This document shows, piece after piece, positions 39,019 through 48,392 of a stretch of 64,000 nt of DNA; the first letter of the stretch is position 1, and the number at the start of each line of letters is the position of its first letter. Both the position numbers and the translations under genes were made by a program. Origin of the DNA: Streptomyces sp. NRRL S-455 (GTDB lineage: Bacteria > Actinomycetota > Actinomycetes > Streptomycetales > Streptomycetaceae); assembly GCF_000717875.1 (NCBI RefSeq), contig NZ_JOCT01000020.1:61710-125709 (forward strand), written 5' to 3'. The notes beneath the pieces were generated by a model. It did no database searches. It was not told the origin of the DNA and was given only the letters and a program-made list of their open reading frames with translations.

Positions 39019-40497
39019 TCACCGCGCGTCCTCGGCGAGGACCCGGACCGTCTCCAGCTCCGGATCCGTGGGGTCGGGCAGGTGCATACCCGCGGCCAGT
39101 CCCGTCCGCAGGTACGCCAGCACCGGCTCGGTGAGGAGCTCCCCCGGAAGGACGGCCGGGATGCCCGGCGGGTACGGAGTGATCATCTCGGCCGCGACCC
39201 GCCCGGCCGCCTCGGCCACAGGCACGTCCTCGGCCGGGCCGAAGAAGGCGTCGCGGGGCAGCACGGCCTGCTCCATCCGCAGCCCCGCGGGCGAGGGCAC
39301 CTCCACGCGCGGCGCCCGGGGCAGGTCCCGCGCGGTCGCGGCGAGGTCACGCAGCGCGTCGAGCAGCTGCCCGGTCGTCTCACGGTCGTCGCCGTGAGTG
39401 ATCTGCGCGCCGATACGCCGGTGGTCCACCAGGTGCGCGTCGATGTGCCGGTGCTCGCGCAGCCAGTCCGCCGCCTGGAAGCCCGTGATCCCGAGCCCGC
39501 CGAGATCGATGACCCCGGGCAGCGGGTCGAGGTCGTCGGACAGGCCGGGTCCGCAGAAGTCGTCCCGGCCGTTGACGTGCAGCCCGTCGATCTCCTCGAT
39601 GGCGGCCCGGACCTCGGCCGCGAGGTCCAGCGCGCCGCCCATCAGCTCCTTGCCGTGCAGTGCCATCTGCCGCCGCCAGCCGTCGAGACCCGCGAAGATC
39701 AGCACCGATGGGCTGGTGGTGCCCAGCAGGTCCGCACGCATCCCCAGCAGCGCCGGCGGGACCAGGTCGCCCTGGAGATGGAAGACGGAACCCTGTTCCA
39801 GGCCGCTGCCCATCTTGTGGATGCTGGTCACGCAGATGTCCGCGCCCGCGTCCATCGCCCAGGACGGCAGCCCGGGATGGAACGGCAGATGCGCGCCCCA
39901 GGCCTCGTCCACGATCAGCGGTCGCGAACGCCGGTGGCACACGTCGGCGATCGCCCGCAGGTCCGCACAGCCGCCGTACGGCGTCGGGCTCGTGACCAGC
40001 GCGCCGCGGGCGTCCGGATGGGCGTCGAAGGCCCGGTCGAACTCCTCGGCGGACGGCGGATGGGCCAAGTGCCGCTCGGCGTCCCACCGGGGATCGACCC
40101 ACACGGGCTCGATCCCGGAGATGATCAGCCCCGCCACCACCGACTTGTGGGCGTCCCGCCCGATCAGCAGCTTCTCGTGCGGCCCCGCGACCGACAGCAT
40201 CGCCGCCTTCACCGACAGGGAGCTGCCGCACGTGCTGAAGAAGGTGTGCTCGGCGTGCACCGCGTCAGCCATCAGCTCCTGCGCCCGCTGGAGCACCCGG
40301 CCCCGGGTGAGCCGGTCGTCCAGACCGCCCGAGGCCAGCACGTCGCCATGGAAGACGGCGTCGCCGAGGATCTCCCGCGCCGCCGGGTCGGCACCGCGGG
40401 CCTGCTTGTGTCCCGGCGGCGTGAAGGACAGCCGCCCCTTACGGCGGTACTCGTCCAGGGCTTCCAGAACCGGTGCGCGGGAGTGGTCGACTGTCAT
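39019..40497 (-). CDS. Orn/Lys/Arg decarboxylase-family PLP enzyme
   Basis: 492 residues of the fold-type I PLP major-domain family: GRLSFTPPGHKQARGADP, AEHTFFSTCGSSLSVKAAML (phosphate site), SPTPYGGCADLRAIADVCHRR, LIVDEAWGAHLPFHP (Asp and Ala under the ring) and TSIHKMGSGLEQGS (Schiff-base Lys). These enzymes decarboxylate basic amino acids to polyamine precursors. It is shorter than the E. coli enzymes because the N-terminal wing is missing, as in SpeA-like enzymes of Gram-positive bacteria. ATG at 40497. The specific amino acid is not decided. Confidence 0.88.
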   Translation of the reverse strand: MTVDHSRAPVLEALDEYRRKGRLSFTPPGHKQARGADPAAREILGDAVFHGDVLASGGLDDRLTRGRVLQRAQELMADAVHAEHTFFSTCGSSLSVKAAMLSVAGPHEKLLIGRDAHKSVVAGLIISGIEPVWVDPRWDAERHLAHPPSAEEFDRAFDAHPDARGALVTSPTPYGGCADLRAIADVCHRRSRPLIVDEAWGAHLPFHPGLPSWAMDAGADICVTSIHKMGSGLEQGSVFHLQGDLVPPALLGMRADLLGTTSPSVLIFAGLDGWRRQMALHGKELMGGALDLAAEVRAAIEEIDGLHVNGRDDFCGPGLSDDLDPLPGVIDLGGLGITGFQAADWLREHRHIDAHLVDHRRIGAQITHGDDRETTGQLLDALRDLAATARDLPRAPRVEVPSPAGLRMEQAVLPRDAFFGPAEDVPVAEAAGRVAAEMITPYPPGIPAVLPGELLTEPVLAYLRTGLAAGMHLPDPTDPELETVRVLAEDAR

Positions 40498-40566
40498 GCG
40501 CACCGGGTTCCCGGCACCCGCCCCCGCAATCAGCCCGTGCCCGGCACCGGGCACGGGCTCACCCGG

Positions 40567-40788
40567 TCAGCCCCCGGCTGTGTGTTTGCCCGGTGTCAGG
40601 ATCTCGTCGAGCACCCTGAGCACCGCCTCGTAGGACATCTGCCGTACGGTCGCGTCCCTGGCCTCCTGTGGGTCGGTCGCGCCCAGCTCCTCGCTCCTGT
40701 TCCGCCATGCCCGCTCCTCGCGCACCGCGCACGCCCTCGCACGCTGGATGCGCCGCAGGAGCTCATCAGAATCCACCACATCGGTCAT
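40567..40788 (-). CDS. Hypothetical 73-residue helical protein
   Basis: DVVDSDELLRRIQRARACAVREERAWRNRSEEL followed by DATVRQMSYEAVLRVLDEILTPG is almost entirely helical and highly charged. I do not know a named family, though the pattern of charged helices fits small streptomycete regulatory or chaperone-like proteins. The ATG lies just after a shared gap with the sigma-factor locus. It lies upstream of the decarboxylase in the same direction. Confidence 0.55.
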   Translation of the reverse strand: MTDVVDSDELLRRIQRARACAVREERAWRNRSEELGATDPQEARDATVRQMSYEAVLRVLDEILTPGKHTAGG

Positions 40789-41082
40789 GCGGAACGCGTA
40801 CCCCCGCAACGCCCGGGGATGGCACCGACTCGCGATCGTCCGGGGCCTTCCGCCGCATTTCCGGGGGCTTTTCGGGCGAACCGAAGGTTTGCAGGTGCGG
40901 CGACAGGTGAGCCGAAGAGAAAGAACCCGCGGCGCTCGCGCGGTGTGCGCCCTCAACGCCGTGGGCGGTGGAAGGAAACAGCGGGTCCGTGAGCTGAGGT
41001 CTGCCCGTGCTGCGGCCACGGTACGCGTCGGACCCGGTTTCGTCCTGACCGACCAGGGAGCTGAAGGATGTGCGAGGAGCAC

Positions 41083-41502
41083 ATGATCGAATCGGTATTC
41101 GAGCCGCCCGGTGCGGGCCGTGTCCGGCCGCGCAAACCCGCCGAGGCGCGCCGGGCGGTGGAGCGGGTGGTCGCCGAACGCTGCCGGGCTACCCACACCC
41201 CGTGTGACGTGGACGCCCTGTCCGACGCGCTGCTGGTCGCGTCGGAGCTGACGACCAACGCGATCCTGCACGGCGGCGGCGTCACCGACTTCCAGGTCGA
41301 CATCGACGGTCCCGGCGTGCGCGTCTCGGTGAGTGACGGCAGCGACGAGCTGCCCGTGACCGCGCCGCCCGCCGACCCGCACGGACGGATGCGGCACGGC
41401 GGTCACGGATGGCCCATCGTCTGCAGGCTGGCGCGCGACGTCCGCGTGTCCGACCTGCCCGCCGGCGGCAAGTGCATCACCGCCGTCGTCCCCCTCTCCT
41501 GA
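41083..41502 (+). CDS. Anti-sigma-type HATPase (RsbW-like ATP-binding protein)
   Basis: 139 residues of the HATPase_c_2 family used by anti-sigma kinases. RPRKPAEARRAVERVVAERC is followed by the N-box LLVASELTTNAILHGGG, the G1-like DGSDELP (Asp), and RHGGHGWPIVCRLAR (the G2-like glycine-rich stretch). Streptomycetes have many such proteins, which bind sigma or anti-anti-sigma factors. The gene is 201 bases before the sigma factor in the same direction, so it may regulate it. ATG at 41083 has GAGGAG upstream; ATG at 41068 is less likely. Confidence 0.8.
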   Translation: MIESVFEPPGAGRVRPRKPAEARRAVERVVAERCRATHTPCDVDALSDALLVASELTTNAILHGGGVTDFQVDIDGPGVRVSVSDGSDELPVTAPPADPHGRMRHGGHGWPIVCRLARDVRVSDLPAGGKCITAVVPLS

Positions 41503-41703
41503 AGAGCGTGTGAGGGTTCCCGGCAGATTGCATTGCAAAGTGGAGTTTGTTCCACCGGGGCCAGGGCAGTCGCAGTTTCGTGCTTCGGACCGGAGGCGCG
41601 CCAGCGGGAGCGGTATGGCTGCCCCGGAGGCCCTCCAGGCGATCCGGGCGGCGACGTTCCCGCGGTAATCCCTGAAACCCCCGTTGTTCAGGAGCGAATC
41701 CGC

Positions 41704-42567
41704 ATGCTCATCGATACGCCCACGAACCGTCCCGGCACGCCCGAAACGGCGACCACCGCCACCCGGCGGCGGCACGACGACGCTCCGGACACCGCCGAGC
41801 TCTTCGCCCGGATGGCGGAGCTGGAGGAAGGTCCCGAGCGGGAAGCCGTTCGCGACGAACTCGTCACGCTGTGGCTGCCCATGGCCCACCGCATCGCCGG
41901 CCGCTTCCGCGACCGCGGAGAGTCGATCGAGGACCTCCGGCAGGTGGCCGCCCTGGGCCTGGTCAAGGCCATCGACCGCTTCGACGTGAGCCGGGGCGCC
42001 TTCGAGAGCTACGCCGTCCCGACCATCACCGGCGAGGTCAAGCGGCACTTCCGGGACCGTATGTGGGCCCTGCGGGTCCCCCGTCGCGTGCAGGAACTGC
42101 GCAACAAGGTGCGGGTGGCCCGCCGTGAACTCACCCAGAACCCGGGCAGCCCCGAGCCCTCGGTGGCGGACATCGCCGCCCACACCGGCCTGACCGAGGA
42201 GGAGGTCGGTGCCGGTATCGAGGCCCTGGAAAGCTTCAGCACCCTGTCGCTGGACGCCGAGCTCTCGGCCGACGACGACGGCTACAGCCTCGCGGACACC
42301 CTCGGCGCGTCGGACTCGTCCTACGACGTCGTGGTCGACCGCGAGTCCGCCAAGGAAGGCCTGCGCCGACTGCCGGAACGCGAACGGGCCATCCTCTACA
42401 TGCGGTTCTTCGAGGACATGACACAGAGCCGCATCGCCGACCGGCTGGGCATCTCCCAGATGCACGTCTCCCGCCTCATCAGCCGCAGCTGCGCCCGTGT
42501 GCGGGACGAAGTCCTCGGAGAGCGCGCGGCCGGCCGGGGCACCGGCGGCACCTCCACCACGGCCTGA
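41704..42567 (+). CDS. SigB/SigF/SigG-type stress or sporulation sigma factor
   Basis: 287 residues. Region 2: LWLPMAHRIAGRFRDRGESIEDLRQVAALGLVKAIDRFD, then FESYAVPTITGEVKRHFRDRMWALRVPRRVQEL (2.3/2.4 into 3). Region 3: SVADIAAHTGLTEEEVGAGIEAL. Region 4: LPERERAILYMRFFEDMTQSRIADRLGISQMHVSRLISRS. This is the SigB/F/G subfamily, which in streptomycetes covers osmotic, oxidative and sporulation responses. CAGGAG precedes the ATG. An in-frame ORF opening earlier at 41533 has no ribosome binding site. It is followed by DUF5133 after 29 bases. Confidence 0.93.
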   Translation: MLIDTPTNRPGTPETATTATRRRHDDAPDTAELFARMAELEEGPEREAVRDELVTLWLPMAHRIAGRFRDRGESIEDLRQVAALGLVKAIDRFDVSRGAFESYAVPTITGEVKRHFRDRMWALRVPRRVQELRNKVRVARRELTQNPGSPEPSVADIAAHTGLTEEEVGAGIEALESFSTLSLDAELSADDDGYSLADTLGASDSSYDVVVDRESAKEGLRRLPERERAILYMRFFEDMTQSRIADRLGISQMHVSRLISRSCARVRDEVLGERAAGRGTGGTSTTA

Positions 42568-42596
42568 CCAACCGACCCACCAGGAGCGACCCAGAC

Positions 42597-42863
42597 ATGC
42601 TGAGGCCCAACCCCGCCGTGCTGCGCCGCCTCGTCGACGAGTACGAGGCCCTGTCGGCCGCCGAGGCCGCAGGCGGACCGGCCGGCCGGAGCGCACGGAC
42701 CCGCGACCTGGCGTACACGCTGTGCGTGTCCACCGGCACCCGGGACGTCGAGGGCGCCCTCGAGCGCGCCCACCAGTGGCTCGCGAGCACCCCGGCAGCG
42801 GCCCGCGGGACCGCCCCGCTCACCGCCACCGAGAACCGCCTGGCGACCCCGGAGCCCGCGTGA
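42597..42863 (+). CDS. DUF5133 family small protein (paralogue of 1407-1658)
   Basis: 88 residues. It opens LRPNPAVLRRLVDEYEALSAAEAAGG and has the DLAYTLCVSTGTRDVEGALERAHQWLAS core found in the DUF5133 protein at 1407. CAGGAG precedes the ATG. It lies 29 bases after the sigma factor gene, so it is probably co-transcribed and part of the same stress response. Function unknown. Confidence 0.78.
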   Translation: MLRPNPAVLRRLVDEYEALSAAEAAGGPAGRSARTRDLAYTLCVSTGTRDVEGALERAHQWLASTPAAARGTAPLTATENRLATPEPA

Positions 42864-42905
42864 CGTACGTGTCGGGGTGACACGACGGGGAACGGGTGGC
42901 ACATC

Positions 42906-42942
42906 AGGGCCCGGCCGACGGCGACAGCCGTGGCCGGGCCCT
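42906..42942 (+). terminator. Intrinsic terminator after the sigma factor operon
   Basis: AGGGCCCGGCC, a 15-base loop, and its perfect complement are followed by CTCTTG. The 11-bp stem lies 42 bases after the DUF5133 stop. Confidence 0.85.
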
Positions 42943-43151
42943 CTTGCGTGCCCGGAGCCTCCCCCCGGCTCCCTCAGCGTCGGCACCGGCATGGGCGACA
43001 TCCAGCCGGCCGGCCCACCCCGGGCAGGGGGGCCGGCCGGGGTTCCGGCTTCCAGCCGTTCTGACCCCACACCGACCGGAAGGCGCCGGCCCGGCGGCTA
43101 CACCGCGTATGCGGCGACGAACCCGGGGCATCCGGACTCCGGGAGGTCTAC

Positions 43152-43991
43152 ATGAACACGAGTGCGATAGCACGTACCGGACGATTCCAGGCCCGGCGGG
43201 CGGCGCGGGGCTCGGTGACCGAGGGGGCGGCACGGGCGGGGCTCGCCGCCCGAGGCGTGATCTACCTGCTCGTCGGTGCGCTGGCCCTGCAGATCGCCTT
43301 CGGCGACACGGGCGAGCAGGCCGACCGCGGCGGCGCACTCGCGGAGCTGTCGCAGAAGCCCTTCGGCGCGGTTCTGTTGTGGGTGCTGGGCATCGGGCTC
43401 GTCGGCATGGCCTTGTGGCGGCTTTCCGAGGCGCTCTTCGGCTCCGTCGGCCAGGACGGCCGTAGCGCCCGCAAGCGGCTGCTGGCGGCGGTTCGCTTCG
43501 CGTTCTACGTCTTCGTCGCCTACTCCGTGCTGTCGTTCGCGGCGAGCCGGGACCAGGGCGGCGGCGGATCCAGCGACCGGCAGTCCCGGGACGTCACCGC
43601 CAGGGCACTGGAGATACCCGCCGGTCAGTGGCTGGTCGGCGCGGCCGGGATCGCGATCGTCGCGGCCGGCGGCTGGATCGGGGTACGGGCGGTGCTGCGC
43701 AAGTACCACGACAAGCTGCGCATGGGGCAGATGAGCCCCCGGACCCGGCAGCTGGTGGACGTCACCGGCGTGGTCGGCGGCGCCGCCCGCGGGCTGGTGT
43801 TCGCCGTGGCCGGCGTCTTCGCCGTCCGCGCGGCGATCGACTACCAGCCCGACCGGGCCAAGGGCCTCGACGACACCCTGCGCACCTTCGCCGACACTCC
43901 GCTGGGCCCCTGGCTGCTGGTGTGCGTCGCGGCCGGGCTCGTGCTCTTCGGGGTCTTCTCGTTCGCCATGGCCCGCTGGCGACGGGTCTGA
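43152..43991 (+). CDS. DUF1206 membrane protein
   Basis: 279 residues. Three repeats of a two-helix unit are visible, the DUF1206 pattern: ARAGLAARGVIYLLVGALALQIAF, KRLLAAVRFAFYVFVAYSVLS and GAARGLVFAVAGVFAVRAAI, each followed by a second hydrophobic helix with a GxGLVGMALWR-like end. The role is unknown. It may be part of the stress locus because it follows the sigma factor operon, but a terminator separates them. Confidence 0.85.
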   Translation: MNTSAIARTGRFQARRAARGSVTEGAARAGLAARGVIYLLVGALALQIAFGDTGEQADRGGALAELSQKPFGAVLLWVLGIGLVGMALWRLSEALFGSVGQDGRSARKRLLAAVRFAFYVFVAYSVLSFAASRDQGGGGSSDRQSRDVTARALEIPAGQWLVGAAGIAIVAAGGWIGVRAVLRKYHDKLRMGQMSPRTRQLVDVTGVVGGAARGLVFAVAGVFAVRAAIDYQPDRAKGLDDTLRTFADTPLGPWLLVCVAAGLVLFGVFSFAMARWRRV

Positions 43992-44019
43992 TCGGCTCCG
44001 CGCGGGGAACACGAGACGA

Positions 44020-44454
44020 ATGAGCGATTCCGAGATTCCGCAAGACGACGGCCGTCCCGTGGACGTGTACCTGGAGCTCCTGCGCATCCGGATGGACACG
44101 GAGGACTACCGCCTCCTGATGCGTGTGGTGGAACCGGTCCTCGAGGCGATCGACGAGGAGCGCCTGTCCAGCCTCGACTTCGCGCTCGACTCCGGGGCCA
44201 ATGACGAGCTGCCCCAGGAGGTCCGTGATGAGGTGGCCCTCGTCATCGCCACCGCGGTCACCGGCCGCCTGGACAACGAAGTGATCGAACTCGACGTCGA
44301 CGACACCGGCCCGGTCAGGATCGTCACGGACGCGACCACGGCGTCCGACCCGGTCCGCCTCGGTGAGATCGCCGACTACATCAAGGAGCGCAACAGGCAG
44401 ACGGAAGAGCTGCGCGGCATCGCCGAGGTGAGCGGACTGCCCACGGACTTCTGA
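44020..44454 (+). CDS. Hypothetical acidic protein
   Basis: 144 residues, strongly acidic. VDVYLELLRIRMDTEDYRLLMRVVEPVLEAIDEERLSSLDFALDSG is mostly helical. A strand-rich centre (VIELDVDDTGPVRIVTDAT) and a helical end (LGEIADYIKERNRQTEELRG) follow. I do not recognise a family. GGGGAAC precedes the ATG, 28 bases after the DUF1206 gene, so they are probably co-transcribed. Confidence 0.6.
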   Translation: MSDSEIPQDDGRPVDVYLELLRIRMDTEDYRLLMRVVEPVLEAIDEERLSSLDFALDSGANDELPQEVRDEVALVIATAVTGRLDNEVIELDVDDTGPVRIVTDATTASDPVRLGEIADYIKERNRQTEELRGIAEVSGLPTDF

Positions 44455-44479
44455 GGCGGCCCGTGCTCTCCGGACCCGC

Positions 44480-46717
44480 TCACCCCCGGGGCCCCGCCAC
44501 CGGAACGCCCAGCGGCCGGGCGAGACCCACCACGGCCTCGTCCAGCCGCTCCAGGTGCCGCAGCACGCGGTCGGTGATCCGGCCGTAGCGCGGTGTGCCG
44601 GCGTCGGACCCCAGCAGCGAGGCGATGCTCGGCCCGGTCTCCACCCGCGCGGCGGCGTGCTGGTCCGCGACCCGGGCCGCGATGGTCTCGATGTTGCGCA
44701 CGGTGCGAGCCGCGGCGCCGCGCAGCCGCGGGTCCGCCGCGATCGAGGGATGCGTGGGCAGCAGCTCCGCGGTCGCCGCCAGCGTCCGCGCGTGATACGC
44801 GCAGGTCTCCAGCAGCGCCACCACGTACCGGGCCGTGTTCCGCCGGGCCCGCAGCGGCGTGACCGGATGCGTCAGCGGCTGCGTCGCGGCCCGCAGATCG
44901 GCCAGCGCCTGGTCCAGATCGCGCGACTTGTCCAGCAGTTCGTCCGCCGGCCCGCCGCTGAGCTGTCCGACGGCGGCCTCGGTGACGTCGGCCAGACGGT
45001 CCAGCACGGTGCCCAGCAGCTCGTTCGTACGGCGGTCCGTCTGCACCGGCAGGACCAGCGCCGCCGCGACGACGCCGCAGGCCGCACCGAGCGCCGTCTC
45101 CTCCACCCGCAGCAGCAGCACCTCGAGGCTGTAGGTGTGCAACAGCGTGTACAGCAGCCCCAGCATCGCGGTGACGAAGAACGACATCAGCGTGTACGAC
45201 AGCGGCGCCGTGTAGAACATCGCGAAGATCAGCACCAGAACCAGCGCGAACGCCGTCCAGGTGTGCTGCCCGACCAGGCCCGCCAGGATGATGCCGCCCA
45301 CCACCCCGAACACCGTGCCCAGCAGCCGGCGATAGCCCTTGACCAGGATCTCGCCTGTCGACTCGGTGTTGAGGAAAACGATCCAGCACGTCAGCACCGC
45401 CCAGTACCAGCGCTGCGTGGACAGCAGCTCGCCACCCACGATGGCCAGCGTCGACCCGACCGCCACCTGCACCGCCGCGCGGGTGGTGGGCCGCCGCAGC
45501 CCCGTCTGCTCCTCCGGCTCCGACTCCTCGCCGCCGTCGATCGCGGCGTCCTCGGCGTCCAGTTCCTCGCGTGAGCGTGCCGTGGCGGGAGTGTCGTCCG
45601 ACTCGTCCTGCGGACCGTCCAGCGCGATCCGCAGCCCCAGCACCGACCGCGCGGACTCGCCGATGCCGCGGAAGACGTCCTGGACGGCGGCTGGCGCGGA
45701 CGGCAGGTTCTCCTCGTCCCGGTAGCCGAGGAGCCGGTTGCGCACGTGGGCCAGCGCGGTCCCCGCATCCCCGCTTCCGGCCCGCAGCACGAGGGTGCGC
45801 AGCGCCTGCAGATCACGGCGGAGCGTGGCGGTGGACTCGTCCGGCACCGCCGTCTGTCCCACCGACGGCGCCGGGGCGCCCGGCAGGTGCAGGGTGAGCG
45901 TGTCGGCCCGTTCGGCACTGCGGGCGGTCAGCAGCAGCAGACCGAGCCGCTCGGCGGCGATCTCGGCGTCCGCGATCCGGCGCTGCACGAGCCGCGCCGC
46001 CGACTCGTCCGGGGTGCCCTCCTCCAGCCGCCCCTGGATCATCATCGCCGTCTCGTGCAGCCGCGCGGTGCCCTCCCGCACGGCGTCGAGGGCCTTGTCC
46101 ATCTCGTCCGGGCCGGCGTCGAGGAGGTCGAGCTGCGCGGACACCAGCTGGGCCAGCCGGGCGCGGAAGGCCAGCCGCAGCCTCATCAGGACGCGCGCGG
46201 GCGTCGCGGGCACGACCGCGAAGCGCAGCAGGGCACTGGAGCAGAACGCCAGGGCGATGGCCCCGCACAGTGCGGGCAGCGAGGAGACGGTGGCGCCGAC
46301 GAACAGGGACAGGAAGTAGACCTGGAAGCCGATCATCCCCAGCGCGGTGCCGCGGTCGCCGAACCGGCGGCCGTAGACCGCGCAGAAGATCAGGACGACG
46401 AAGAAGACGTCCCCGGCGAGACGCGCGTTGAGCACCGCGCCCAGGGAGACGGAGACCAGCGCCACCGGCAGGCCCAGCGCCAGCGTCACGGCCTGGGCGC
46501 CGAGCTGCTTCTCCCGGATGGCGAAAGTGGCGACCATCGCCGCCATGGCCCCCGCCACCAACAGGTGCACATCCACCCGCAGCAGGGCGAGCACGGCCAG
46601 GGTGAGGGCGATGGCGCCCACCGTCCGCAGCCCGGCGGTCAGGCGCAGCAGCCCGGGGTCGGACGCCGCGATCCGGTCCCGCAGTCGTGTCCGCACCGAG
46701 CGTCCCGCTGCCCTCAC
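44480..46717 (-). CDS. FUSC-family aromatic-acid-exporter-like membrane protein
   Basis: 745 residues. It has two blocks of about six membrane helices. The first is at about 25-165 (LLRLTAGLRTVGAIALTLAVLALLRV through LCGAIALAFCSSALLRFAVV). The second is at about 405-560 (AAVQVAVGSTLAIVGGELLSTQRWYWAVLTCWIVFL through LGAACGVVAAALVLPVQ), separated by a cytosolic helical region and followed by a second. This two-half layout is that of FUSC/YccS-like exporters. It likely exports aromatic or other organic acids. GTG start. Convergent with the hypothetical gene at 44020. Confidence 0.85.
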   Translation of the reverse strand: MRAAGRSVRTRLRDRIAASDPGLLRLTAGLRTVGAIALTLAVLALLRVDVHLLVAGAMAAMVATFAIREKQLGAQAVTLALGLPVALVSVSLGAVLNARLAGDVFFVVLIFCAVYGRRFGDRGTALGMIGFQVYFLSLFVGATVSSLPALCGAIALAFCSSALLRFAVVPATPARVLMRLRLAFRARLAQLVSAQLDLLDAGPDEMDKALDAVREGTARLHETAMMIQGRLEEGTPDESAARLVQRRIADAEIAAERLGLLLLTARSAERADTLTLHLPGAPAPSVGQTAVPDESTATLRRDLQALRTLVLRAGSGDAGTALAHVRNRLLGYRDEENLPSAPAAVQDVFRGIGESARSVLGLRIALDGPQDESDDTPATARSREELDAEDAAIDGGEESEPEEQTGLRRPTTRAAVQVAVGSTLAIVGGELLSTQRWYWAVLTCWIVFLNTESTGEILVKGYRRLLGTVFGVVGGIILAGLVGQHTWTAFALVLVLIFAMFYTAPLSYTLMSFFVTAMLGLLYTLLHTYSLEVLLLRVEETALGAACGVVAAALVLPVQTDRRTNELLGTVLDRLADVTEAAVGQLSGGPADELLDKSRDLDQALADLRAATQPLTHPVTPLRARRNTARYVVALLETCAYHARTLAATAELLPTHPSIAADPRLRGAAARTVRNIETIAARVADQHAAARVETGPSIASLLGSDAGTPRYGRITDRVLRHLERLDEAVVGLARPLGVPVAGPRG

Positions 46718-46801
46718 GCCGCCGCACTCTCTCCCGACTCACACCAAGATCCGCGTCTCAGCATGTCATGCCGCCGGCGGAAGCTCCCGTCCGGCCCGGT
46801 C

Positions 46802-48163
46802 CTACTCCCGCCGGCCGGCTCCCTCGACGCGCTCCCGCACCTGTTCCGGCGTCAGGTAGGCGTCCGTGTACTCGAAGTCCTTCAGCGTGGCGGGCTTGCG
46901 GGCCTGGAAGCCGGTCCGCACGAAGTCGTCACCGGCCACGGCGTTGAGGAGCCAGTTCGTCATCACCCGCGTCTTGGCGACGTTGGTGCGCAGCGCCGAC
47001 CAGTGGTAGCCACGGGCGACGGCCTGCGCGGGCAGCCCCCGCAGCTCGATGCCCAGCGGCTTGGAGACCGCGTCGGTCCCGCCGAGGTCGACGACGAGCC
47101 CGAGGTCCTTGTGGACGTACGGCTTCATCGCCGCGCCCCGCAGCGAGGCGATGACGTTGTCGGCGACGTGCCTGCCCTGCCGCAGCGCGTGCTGTGCCGT
47201 GGGCGGGCACATGGCCCCGTCTCCCTTGGCCAGGTCGGGCACGGCCGCCGAGTCGCCGAGCGCGAACACTCCGTCGTCGCCCGGCAGGTTCATCTCGGGG
47301 GCGACCGCGAGCCGGCCCTTGACCGTCTCCGCGCCGAGCGTGGCGATGAGGGGGCTGGCGACGACCCCGGCGGTCCAGATGAGCGTGCGGGTCGGCACCA
47401 CCCGCCCGTCCGTGAAGGTGACCTCCTCGGGGCCCGCCTTGGCGATGGAGGTGCCCAGGGAGATCTCGATACCGCGCCGGCGCAGGATCTCCTGCGCGCT
47501 GCTGCCGAGCTTCTCGCCCAGCTCCGGCATCAGCTTCGGCGCGATGTCGATCAGATGCCACTTGATCAGCCCCGGGTCCAGCCGGGGGTAACGCTTGACG
47601 GCGGCATGCGTCAGCCGCTGCAGGCACGCCGCGGTCTCGGTGCCCGCGTAACCGCCGCCGACCACCACGAACTGCAGCCGCGAGGCCCGCTCGTCGGGGT
47701 CCTGGCTCGCGTCCGCCAGGTCGAGCTGCGAGATGACGTGGTCACGTATGTAGGCGGCCTCGGCGAGGGTCTTCATCCCGAACGCGTGGTCCGTCAGCCC
47801 CGGGATGTCGAAGGTGCGGGTGACGCTGCCGGGGGCCAGCACGATGTAGTCGTACGGCTCGTTGACGATCTGGTCGGTGATGGTGCGGATGACGCAGACC
47901 TTGGACTTCAGGTCGACGCCGATGGCACCGCCCGGAATGATGCGCGTGCGGTACTTCTTGCTGCGGCGCAGCGAGACGGCGATCGACTGCGGCGTCAGCA
48001 CGCCGGAGGCGACCTGGGGGAGCAGCGGCAGGTAGAGCTGGTAGGCGAACGGCGTCACCAGCGTGACGTCGGCCTCGTCCGGGGAGAGTTTCCGTTCCAG
48101 ACGGCGGACGCACTCCACGCCGGCGAAGCCTGCGCCAACCACCAGGATCCTGGGTCGTGTCAC
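46802..48163 (-). CDS. Type II NADH dehydrogenase-like FAD oxidoreductase
   Basis: 453 residues. The FAD motif ILVVGAGFAGVECVRRLERKL is followed by ADVTLVTPFAYQLYLPLLPQVASG. The NADH motif is VVVGGGYAGTETAACLQ, and GDDGVFALGDSAAVPDL closes the FAD site. NDH-2 enzymes pass electrons from NADH to quinone without proton pumping and sit on the inner membrane face. GTG at 48163 is chosen because AAAGGG lies 9 bases upstream; the ATG at 48172 directly touches the same AAAGGG. It is transcribed away from the stressosome genes, after a 220-base gap that holds no gene. Confidence 0.88.
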   Translation of the reverse strand: MTRPRILVVGAGFAGVECVRRLERKLSPDEADVTLVTPFAYQLYLPLLPQVASGVLTPQSIAVSLRRSKKYRTRIIPGGAIGVDLKSKVCVIRTITDQIVNEPYDYIVLAPGSVTRTFDIPGLTDHAFGMKTLAEAAYIRDHVISQLDLADASQDPDERASRLQFVVVGGGYAGTETAACLQRLTHAAVKRYPRLDPGLIKWHLIDIAPKLMPELGEKLGSSAQEILRRRGIEISLGTSIAKAGPEEVTFTDGRVVPTRTLIWTAGVVASPLIATLGAETVKGRLAVAPEMNLPGDDGVFALGDSAAVPDLAKGDGAMCPPTAQHALRQGRHVADNVIASLRGAAMKPYVHKDLGLVVDLGGTDAVSKPLGIELRGLPAQAVARGYHWSALRTNVAKTRVMTNWLLNAVAGDDFVRTGFQARKPATLKDFEYTDAYLTPEQVRERVEGAGRRE

Positions 48164-48392
48164 GGTGTTCATCCCTTTCTGCGGCTCCAGGCGGTCTGCC
48201 TCGAACGCCTTTCGACTGCCCCTGGATCGCGGGTTCGCACCCCCTCGATCCCACCGCGTCCCGGACCGGTACGCCAGTCGTGCGCGGACGGCAGACGAAC
48301 ACTCGATCACCACCATGCCCGCCACATGGCCGAAAAGCACCGGGCAGGAGTGAAGAACGCGTGCACAGATTCCGGCAGAGCGAATCCCGCCC

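Noticed and set aside
48225..48260. A GGGTTCG-containing T-arm-like sequence suggesting a tRNA
   Set aside because: No matching acceptor, D or anticodon arm could be formed around it.
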